Below the pieces are notes generated by a model, which saw nothing but the letters and a program-made list of their open reading frames with translations, searched no databases and was not told where the DNA came from. Made by a program: the position numbers and the translations under genes. This document shows, one piece after another, positions 1-4,783 of a DNA stretch of 9,028 bases (the stretch's first letter is position 1; every line of letters begins with the position of its first letter). Source of the stretch: JBGOUV01 sp041477815 (GTDB lineage Bacteria > Acidobacteriota > Terriglobia > Bryobacterales > JACQDG01); assembly GCA_041477815.1 (NCBI GenBank), contig JBGOUV010000283.1, forward strand, positions 1-9,028, read 5' to 3'.

Positions 1-118
1 ACCAGAGCTACGAACCTATGTCTTGATGTCTATTGTGCCCTGCTAGGACCTGGACGCCTGTAGACCGGTTACCGCGATAGCGGTTTAGTCCAACTCCTAA
101 TTGACCCGTTTGCATAAA

Positions 119-130
119 ACCGGGCCCGGT
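119..130. repeat. 12-bp perfect palindrome ACCGGGCCCGGT
   Basis: ACCGGGCCCGGT reads the same on both strands and lies about 50 bases before the TATAAT. Two further ACCGGT palindromes lie at 64-69 and 145-150, and CGGTTTAG (81-88) is the inverse of CTAAACCG (135-142). Such clustering is compatible with binding sites for a dimeric regulator, but no specific regulator is recognised, and GC-rich palindromes can arise by chance. Confidence 0.4.
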
Positions 131-155
131 CGGCCTAAACCGAAACCGGTGCCGG
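126..155 (+). repeat. Leader direct repeat, copy 1
   Basis: It begins with CCGGTCGGCCTAAA, repeated exactly at 237-250. The following bases (CCGAAACCGGTGCCGG here, TCCGGAACCGCCGCCGG in copy 2) are also similar. The two copies flank the TATAAT at 177-182. Function unknown. Confidence 0.5.
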
Positions 156-176
156 TAGTCCCGGTTAATAAGTCCT

Positions 177-182
177 TATAAT
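177..182 (+). promoter_or_regulatory. Candidate sigma-70 -10 box (TATAAT)
   Basis: A perfect TATAAT stands in a GC-rich genome, about 340 bases before the gpgS start. No convincing TTGACA-like -35 is found 16-18 bases upstream; a TTGACC at 101-106 is too far away. If used, it would give a long C-rich 5' untranslated leader. This is a motif match only. Confidence 0.3.
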
Positions 183-236
183 CTAACGACTTCAGGCGCA
201 TTTCTCAATTCGCCTCTGTCGTGTTAGGCCGCCCCG

Positions 237-267
237 CCGGTCGGCCTAAATCCGGAACCGCCGCCGG
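237..267 (+). repeat. Leader direct repeat, copy 2
   Basis: Second copy of the ~30-bp imperfect repeat, sharing 14 exact bases (CCGGTCGGCCTAAA) with 126-139 and a similar GC-rich tail. Spacing between the copy starts is 111 bases. Confidence 0.5.
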
Positions 268-425
268 CCTCATCGCATAGCAGCACGACCAAGTCTTAGA
301 AGTCAAGACCCATCTCAACGATCCGCCACGAGTCCGCGGGGCGCCGACACCCGCCCCCCCTTTCGTCGAGCTGTTTCCACGAGCAACGCCGTACACCATC
401 CGCGTGTCCACGGCCTCGGCCCTGT

Positions 426-477
426 CCCCATCCCCCCCCTCCACCCCCCCAAATACCCTCTCCCCGGTATTCTCCCC
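426..477 (-). promoter_or_regulatory. C-run tract; G-quadruplex-capable on minus strand
   Basis: Six runs of at least three C occur within about 50 bases: 426-429, 432-439, 444-450, 456-458, 462-465 and 474-477. The minus strand therefore carries more than four G-runs with short loops, the classical G-quadruplex pattern. AATACC (452-457) and GGTATT (466-471) can also pair as a 6-bp stem around a C-rich loop. The tract ends 30 bases before the gpgS ribosome binding site. Structure formation and any regulatory effect are inferred. Confidence 0.4.
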
Positions 478-519
478 ACGCCGCCCTCCAGCCTATCCTG
501 GAACTCGGAGGAGACCGCC

Positions 520-1749
520 ATGTCCGACTTCTATCAGACCGGCGAAGTCGCCACCCTGCATTCCCTCGACCGCGACGGCCTCGCCCGTCTCGAGGCCGAC
601 CTGGAGAGCCTCTCCCGCACCCGCCCCATCGCCCTGGTCCTGCCCGCGCTCTACTCGGAGTTCGAAACCCCGGCCATGAAGCGTATCCGAGCCGAGCTGG
701 CCCACGTCCGCTACCTGCGCCAGATCGTGGTGAGCCTCGGCCGCGCCAGCCCCGAGCAGTTCGACGCCGCCCGCCGCTTCTTCGACGACTTCCCTTCCCC
801 GGTCACCTTCGTCTGGAACTCCGGCCGCCGTATCCAGAGCCTCTACCGCATGCTGCAGGACTGCGGTCTCCCCGCCGGCGAGGACGGCAAAGGCCGCTCC
901 TGCTGGATTGCCTACGGCTACGTCCTGGCCGGCGGCGTCTCCGATGTCATCGCCCTGCACGACTGCGACGTCCTCAACTACAGCCGCCGGCTGCTGGCCC
1001 GGCTCTGCTATCCGGTGGCCAATCCCAATCTCGGCTTCGAGTTCTGCAAGGGCTACTACGCCCGCGTCACCGACCGCATGCACGGCCGCGTCACCCGCCT
1101 CTTCGTCACGCCGCTGGTGCGGTCTCTGCTCAGTCTGGTTCCCAACCAGGCCTTCCTCAACTACTTGGACAGCTTCCGCTACCCGCTGGCCGGCGAGTTC
1201 GCCATGGGCGTCGACCTGGCCCGCATCAACCGCATCCCCGGCGACTGGGGCCTGGAAGTAGGCGTGCTGGCCGAGATCTACCGCAACCGCTCGGTCAAGC
1301 AGGTGTGCCAGGTGGATCTCAGCGATAACTACGAGCACAAGCACCAGCCGCTCTCGCCCGACGACCCCTCCACCGGACTGATGCGCATGTCCTGCGACAT
1401 CGCCAAGACCCTCTTCCGGACGCTCGCCTCCGAGGGCATCGTCTTCACCGCCGACATGTTCCGCGCCCTCCAGGTGCACTATGTCCGCATGGCCGAAGAC
1501 ACCATCAACCGCTATTACGCCGACGCCCGCATCAACGGCCTGGAGTTCGACCGCCACACCGAGGAACAGGCGGTCGCGGCGTTTTCCTCCAGCCTCCGCC
1601 TGGCCATCGACTGCTACCTGGAAGATCCCCTGGGCAAGCCCCTGATTCCCAACTGGAACCGCGTCGTGTCCGCCATCCCCGGCTTCCTCGATCTTCTCCT
1701 CGAGGCCGTCCACACCGACAACCAGGTCCGGGCGTGCCAGGCCGCTTGA
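520..1749 (+). CDS. gpgS: Glucosyl-3-phosphoglycerate synthase (GT81 family)
   Basis: A cytoplasmic GT-A fold glycosyltransferase of 409 residues that joins glucose from an NDP-glucose to D-3-phosphoglycerate, the first step of two-step glucosylglycerate synthesis. Family signs in order: the N-terminal nucleotide-binding strand ALVLPALYSE (about 38-47), the metal-binding DxD-type motif D148-C149-D150, GRVTRL at 189-194 followed by a TPL segment, the acceptor-loop motif PLAGEFAM starting at P222, WGLEVG a little further on, and YEHKHQPL at 271-278, whose histidine matches the metal-ligand position of mycobacterial GpgS. It is longer than the mycobacterial enzyme (about 325 residues), with an extra helical C-terminus as I recall in archaeal and Persephonella-type GpgS. 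The ATG at 520 has a strong GGAGGAG (507-513) six bases upstream. It is the first gene of the operon. A mannosyl-3-phosphoglycerate synthase role is less likely because the motifs match GT81. Confidence 0.88.
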   Translation: MSDFYQTGEVATLHSLDRDGLARLEADLESLSRTRPIALVLPALYSEFETPAMKRIRAELAHVRYLRQIVVSLGRASPEQFDAARRFFDDFPSPVTFVWNSGRRIQSLYRMLQDCGLPAGEDGKGRSCWIAYGYVLAGGVSDVIALHDCDVLNYSRRLLARLCYPVANPNLGFEFCKGYYARVTDRMHGRVTRLFVTPLVRSLLSLVPNQAFLNYLDSFRYPLAGEFAMGVDLARINRIPGDWGLEVGVLAEIYRNRSVKQVCQVDLSDNYEHKHQPLSPDDPSTGLMRMSCDIAKTLFRTLASEGIVFTADMFRALQVHYVRMAEDTINRYYADARINGLEFDRHTEEQAVAAFSSSLRLAIDCYLEDPLGKPLIPNWNRVVSAIPGFLDLLLEAVHTDNQVRACQAA

Positions 1750-1769
1750 GAAATCAATTGGGGAATCTA

Positions 1770-1875
1770 CCGCAGAGGACGCTGAGGCCGCAGAGTAAAT
1801 CAAGCTGGTCTTCCTCTGCGTCCTCAGCGTCCTCTGCGTCCTCAGCGTCCTCAGCGTCCTCTGCGTCCTCTGCGG
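1770..1875. repeat. 9-bp tandem repeat array with inverted arm
   Basis: The 149-base gap between gpgS and the next gene holds seven adjacent 9-bp units, CCTC(T/A)GCG(T/G), at 1813-1875. The order is T, A, T, A, A, T, T at the fifth base, and the last unit ends in G. An inverted arm at 1770-1795 (CCGCAGAGG, ACGCTGAGG, CCGCAGAG) pairs with these units, so a transcript could fold a long GC-rich stem with several alternative registers around an 1796-1812 loop. I associate this CCGCAGAGGACGC type of unit with intergenic dispersed repeats in environmental bacteria. It could attenuate or stabilise the operon transcript. Confidence 0.8.
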
Positions 1876-1898
1876 TGAATTCTTCCCGGGTTTAGGTC

Positions 1899-2717
1899 AT
1901 GGCCGAAAAGATCCTCCAACCCGAAGCCGCCCGCGCCCTCGAAGCTCTCGGCAGCGCCGACATAGTCGTAGGCGTGCCCAGCTTCAACAACGCGCGCACC
2001 ATCGGCCGCGTGATCCAGGCCATAGAAGTCGGATTGCAAAAGTATTTCCCCCAATCCTCCGCCCTGATCGTGAACTCCGATGGCGGCTCGACCGACGGTA
2101 CCCGCGAGGCCGCGCTCCAGGCCCGCGCCGACGACAGTCACCTGCTCATCCTCTCCCACCCGCTCCAGCCGGTGCAACGGCTCGTCACCCCCTACGACGG
2201 GATACCCGGCAAGGGCAGCGCCTTCCGGGCCATCTTCCGCATCGCCGAGCTCGCCGGCGCCCGCGCCTGCGCCGTGGTCGACGCCGACCTCCGCAGCATC
2301 ACCCCGGAGTGGATCGAGCTGCTGCTGCGGCCGCAGCTCCACGCCAATTATGACTACGTAGCGCCGTTCTACCAGCGCCACAAGTACGACGGCACCATCA
2401 CCAACTCCATCGTCTACCCGCTCACCCGCGCCCTCTACGGCTGCCGCGTGCGCCAGCCCATCGGCGGCGACTTCGGCTTCTCCGGCCGCCTGGCCCGCCA
2501 CTATCTCGCCCAGGACGTTTGGGACACCGACGTGGCCCGCTTCGGCATCGACATCTGGATGACCACCACCGCCATCTGCGGCGGATTTCGCGTCTGCCAA
2601 AGTTTCCTGGGCGCGAAAATTCACGACGCCAAGGATCCCGGCAGCGATCTCAGCGCCATGCTCACCCAGGTGGTCGGGTCGGTCTTCCGTCTCATGGAAA
2701 CCCACGAGTCTATCTAG
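1899..2717 (+). CDS. Glucosylglycerate synthase-like glycosyltransferase, N-terminal part (ends at in-frame TAG)
   Basis: This is the GT-A domain (272 residues) of what should be a ~443-residue enzyme running to 3230 in the same frame. Motifs: VGVPSFNNARTIGRV near the N-terminus (about 24-38), SDGGSTDGT (nucleotide-binding loop), the metal-binding D128-A129-D130-L, QPIGGD at 186-191, FGIDIW at 215-220, and H242 in KIHD, probably a metal ligand. This order resembles Rhodothermus mannosylglycerate synthase (GT78) and the single-step glucosylglycerate synthase (Ggs) class, which use D-glycerate directly. Beside gpgS, the glucose-specific version is more likely. ATG 1899 is the first usable start because an in-frame TAG sits at 1893-1895; the Shine-Dalgarno is weak. 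Translation stops at TAG 2715-2717, removing the helical C-terminal domain, so the product is probably inactive unless the stop is read through or is a sequence error. Confidence 0.75.
   Translation: MAEKILQPEAARALEALGSADIVVGVPSFNNARTIGRVIQAIEVGLQKYFPQSSALIVNSDGGSTDGTREAALQARADDSHLLILSHPLQPVQRLVTPYDGIPGKGSAFRAIFRIAELAGARACAVVDADLRSITPEWIELLLRPQLHANYDYVAPFYQRHKYDGTITNSIVYPLTRALYGCRVRQPIGGDFGFSGRLARHYLAQDVWDTDVARFGIDIWMTTTAICGGFRVCQSFLGAKIHDAKDPGSDLSAMLTQVVGSVFRLMETHESI
2715..2717 (+). other. In-frame amber codon splitting the glycosyltransferase
   Basis: Reading straight through gives ...METHESI-TAG-TPARGSRDVPLFGF..., with no frame change between the halves (1899 and 2742 are in register). 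One transition, TGG to TAG, would restore a Trp, which fits the conserved-looking 'E-x-x-W-x-P-x-x-G-S-R' junction. The acyl-CoA dehydrogenase in this window ends with TAG at 8394-8396 at its expected C-terminus, so TAG is an ordinary stop here and wholesale amber reassignment is unlikely. Confidence 0.85.
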
Positions 2718-2741
2718 ACGCCCGCCCGAGGCAGCCGCGAC

Positions 2742-3230
2742 GTGCCTCTCTTCGGCTTTCGCTTTGACGTCGGGCTGGAGCCGGTCCCGGTGAACCTGGA
2801 GCGCATGATCCAGCACTTCCACCGCGGCCTGGCGGACCTCGGCGAGGTCTGGGACCTCATCCTGCACCCCGCCAGCGCCCGCGATCTCCGCAGCCTGGCC
2901 CGGCTTTCTCCCCAGGACTTCCACCTGCCCGACGACCTCTGGGTGCGCGTCATCTACGACTTCGCCGCCGCTTTTCACCTCCGGCGCGTTCACCCCGACC
3001 ACCTCCTGCGCTCGCTCACCCCGCTCTACATGGGCCGCGTCGCCTCCTTTGTGGCCGAAACCCGCGAGAGCCTGGCCGCCGAAGTCGAGGACAAGATGGA
3101 GAAACTCTGCCTCCTGTATGAGCAGGACAAACCGTACCTCATCGAACAGTGGCCGGGCCCGCCCGCGCCCCAGCCCGAAGCCCCGCCGGACGCTGCGCCG
3201 TTGCACTCTCCCAGCGCCAGCCCGGCCTGA
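2742..3230 (+). CDS. Glucosylglycerate synthase-like glycosyltransferase, C-terminal part
   Basis: This is the downstream half of the interrupted enzyme, in the same frame as 1899-2717. In-frame coding resumes immediately after the TAG; the first start codon in the frame is GTG 2742, with only a weak GAGG (2728-2731) ten bases upstream, so independent translation is doubtful. The roughly 160 residues are mainly helical and rich in hydrophobic and charged residues (for example LERMIQHFHRGLADLGEVWD and LTPLYMGRVASFVAETRES), followed by a proline-rich tail. In mannosylglycerate/glucosylglycerate synthases the C-terminal region is a helical domain packed on the GT-A core. Its intact reading frame suggests the stop is recent, or is not real. 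The TGA lies 14 bases before the next gene. Confidence 0.6.
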   Translation: MPLFGFRFDVGLEPVPVNLERMIQHFHRGLADLGEVWDLILHPASARDLRSLARLSPQDFHLPDDLWVRVIYDFAAAFHLRRVHPDHLLRSLTPLYMGRVASFVAETRESLAAEVEDKMEKLCLLYEQDKPYLIEQWPGPPAPQPEAPPDAAPLHSPSASPA

Positions 3231-3244
3231 CCAAGGAGACGGAT

Positions 3245-3931
3245 ATGATTCAGCAATTGCAGTTCATTCTCGGGGACGCCTGGCAACGGCTCATACAGCA
3301 GATCCTGCACCTCCTGCCCAACGTCCTGGCCATGCTCCTGATCCTCGTTGCCGGCTGGATCGTCGCCCGGCTGGCGCAGTGGATTCTGCACGGCATGAGC
3401 GCCCGCTTGAACGCCAAGCTCCGAAGCTGGGGCATCTCCACCTGGATGGACGAGTACGGGCGCGGCGGGGCCGCCCACCTGGTGGCCCGCCTGGCCTTCT
3501 GGGTATTCTTCGGAGTATCCATCTTGATGGCCATCGACACCCTGCACACCGAAATTGGTTCCCGCCTGGTGACCAGCGCGTTTCTCTACGTGCCCCGCCT
3601 GGTGACCGCCGCCCTGGTCGCCCTGGCCGGACTCCTCCTCGGCCGCTACCTGGCCCGGAGCGCCCTGATCTGGGCCGTCAATGAAGGGATCGGCCCGGCC
3701 CGTTGGATCGCCGCCGGCGTGCGGGTTGGCATCGGCCTGCTGACCTTTGTAGCCGCCGCCGAGCAGCTGGCCGTGGCCCGCACCGCCGTACTAGCCACCT
3801 TCATCATCCTGCTGTCCGGAATCGTCCTGGCAGCGGCTCTGGCCGTCGGCTTGGGCGCTCGCAAGCGCCTCGAGCAGTGGCTGGACCGGCGGGAATCCTT
3901 CCCGGAACAGGAGCACCTCGAGCACCTGTAA
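3245..3931 (+). CDS. MscS-type 'TM helix' multi-pass membrane protein
   Basis: A 228-residue inner-membrane protein with about five hydrophobic segments near 23-43, 79-99, 112-136, 155-175 and 180-204. Two are the repeated 'conserved TM helix' pattern found in small mechanosensitive-channel relatives: LPNVLAMLLILVAGWIVARL and YVPRLVTAALVALAGLLLGR. The last helix ends in VGLGARKRLEQW, like the glycine-rich end of such helices. No MscS beta-barrel domain follows; the protein ends soon after with a charged tail. ATG 3245 is chosen because AAGGAGA (3233-3239) lies five bases before it; the frame extends upstream to GTG 3149, but that stretch overlaps the glycosyltransferase and is not channel-like. 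It sits 14 bases after the glycosyltransferase stop, so is cotranscribed. Beside compatible-solute genes, a role in osmotic response or solute efflux is plausible but unproven. Confidence 0.75.
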   Translation: MIQQLQFILGDAWQRLIQQILHLLPNVLAMLLILVAGWIVARLAQWILHGMSARLNAKLRSWGISTWMDEYGRGGAAHLVARLAFWVFFGVSILMAIDTLHTEIGSRLVTSAFLYVPRLVTAALVALAGLLLGRYLARSALIWAVNEGIGPARWIAAGVRVGIGLLTFVAAAEQLAVARTAVLATFIILLSGIVLAAALAVGLGARKRLEQWLDRRESFPEQEHLEHL

Positions 3932-4667
3932 GCATCGACAGTATGGCCTGATTCCATTCCCGCGGACCGGCCGTCACAATCGGCACGTCCACCGCCTCCA
4001 GCAAGGAGATGTCATTCGGACTGTCCCCCAGACCGACCGTCACCGCCCTCGGAGAAGTCCGCCGGAACAGACGTATCAGCCTCTGTGCCGCCTGGCCCTT
4101 GTTGTGGCTCCCGCGAACATGATAGAAGCGTCCTCCCCGTGTCCAGGTGAAGCCTTCTCCTTCGATCGCCGCCAGCAGTCCGCAGATCTGGGCCGGACAC
4201 TCGCTCCGGATCTGAAACGGCTCGTCGAACTCTCGCTGTCTCGCCCGCCCGGCCGCCTCCAGGCCCAGCCCGCAGACCGCCGCGACCTCCGCCGCCGTCA
4301 TCTCGTGGAAGCCCCTCACCCGGCACCCGCTCGCCGCGGCGGCGCGTTGCAGAGCGGCCACTACTTCCAAGTAGGGCTTCCCCAGCCGGATGACCTCGTA
4401 GTCTCCGCAACCTTCCCCATCCGGAATCGGGTACGAAAAGTAACCATGCGGGATAAAGATCGCCGCCCCGTTCTCGACAATGAAGGGTTGCCGGTTGCCG
4501 GCCTGCACCCGTATGGCCTCCACTTCCTCCCGGCTCTTGCTGGTGCAAAACACCACCGGAATCCCGCGCGCCTCCAGCGCCTCCAGCGCCGGACCGGCCG
4601 GCTCCAGCGAGTAGGAATCGTGGTCCAGCAAGGTGCCGTCCAGATCTGTGAAAATAACGTAAGGCAC
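3804..4667 (-). CDS. gpgP: Glucosyl-/mannosyl-3-phosphoglycerate phosphatase (HAD family)
   Basis: A HAD-superfamily phosphatase of the MpgP/YedP type that would remove the phosphate from glucosyl-3-phosphoglycerate to give glucosylglycerate, completing the GpgS route. Motif I is D8-L-D10-G-T, motif II CTSKS (41-45), motif III lysine K190 in SHNKGQA, and motif IV GLGDSPND (212-219) with D215 and D219; IVENGAAIF (63-71) is typical of the Cof/MpgP branch. The start is GTG 4667, because motif I lies only eight residues in and no other in-frame start is near. A GGAGGTGA on the minus strand (4688-4681) is strong but 13 bases away. The family core seems to end near M245. The remaining 42 residues are Arg/Pro/Gly-rich and are the antisense of the channel gene, which this gene overlaps tail-to-tail by 128 bases. 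The gene is on the opposite strand from gpgS. Confidence 0.85.
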   Translation of the reverse strand: MPYVIFTDLDGTLLDHDSYSLEPAGPALEALEARGIPVVFCTSKSREEVEAIRVQAGNRQPFIVENGAAIFIPHGYFSYPIPDGEGCGDYEVIRLGKPYLEVVAALQRAAAASGCRVRGFHEMTAAEVAAVCGLGLEAAGRARQREFDEPFQIRSECPAQICGLLAAIEGEGFTWTRGGRFYHVRGSHNKGQAAQRLIRLFRRTSPRAVTVGLGDSPNDISLLEAVDVPIVTAGPREWNQAILSMLTGARGAPVPGRIPAGPATARGACERPSRRPEPLPGRFRTAG

Positions 4668-4783
4668 GGCGTGTTTTCGGTCACCTCCAGTCTACGGGCC
4701 GGACCCGGTGCAAGGCGATCCCCTGCACAGGGTATTTTCAGTCCGGCCGAACGTGTGATCTTATTCGCGGCCAGGAGGCGTCC
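4668..4783. promoter_or_regulatory. Divergent intergenic region, gpgP / histidine kinase
   Basis: These 116 bases separate the start of gpgP (minus) from the start of the kinase (plus) and must hold the signals for both unless the kinase is transcribed from further upstream. They include the gpgP Shine-Dalgarno, the kinase Shine-Dalgarno AGGAGG (4773-4778), and a CCCTG-CA-CAGGG inverted repeat at 4721-4732 near the middle. I cannot pick confident -35/-10 boxes. The symmetrical site could be an operator serving both genes; this is inference. Confidence 0.4.

Larger units (their letters stand above)
1..519. other. Non-coding leader region upstream of gpgS
   Basis: I see no gene here. All frames of roughly the first 300 bases are broken by frequent stops, and the short open frames around 205-679 lack any recognisable protein pattern. 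The first ~300 bases look less GC-rich than the genes. They contain a hairpin-forming ACCGC-GATA-GCGGT (71-84), a perfect 12-bp palindrome (119-130), a repeated CCGGTCGGCCTAAA motif, and a perfect TATAAT. The last ~170 bases are strongly C-rich. The region most plausibly holds the promoter and a long 5' leader of the glucosylglycerate operon. An upstream gene may end or begin beyond the window edge. Confidence 0.6.

Noticed and set aside
101..119. TTGACC (101-106) with downstream TGCATAAAA as a promoter
   Set aside because: The A/T-rich element is only a few bases downstream, far from the 16-18 base spacing needed, and there is no -10-like hexamer at the right place.
493..1803. Long minus-strand open frame (436 codons) opposite gpgS
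   Set aside because: Its translation is Gly/Ala/Val/Asp-rich without motifs, and it is the predictable antisense of a high-GC gene with C-ending codons. The plus strand carries clear GT81 motifs and a good ribosome binding site.
1813..1875. CRISPR array
   Set aside because: Units are 9 bp and directly adjacent, with no spacers of unique sequence.
2715..2717. Pyrrolysine or other programmed amber recoding
   Set aside because: No supporting stem-loop or tRNA is visible, and TAG acts as an ordinary stop at 8394-8396. It was kept only as a remote option.
1851..3206. Long minus-strand open frame (451 codons) spanning both halves of the interrupted glycosyltransferase
   Set aside because: It was tempting because it is uninterrupted across the TAG, but the translation shows no family pattern and starts in the proline/arginine tail. 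It is an antisense shadow of the glycosyltransferase.
3149..3244. Upstream GTG start for the TM-helix protein
   Set aside because: The 32 added residues overlap the glycosyltransferase C-terminus and are Pro/Arg-rich; ATG 3245 has a good AAGGAGA at the right distance.
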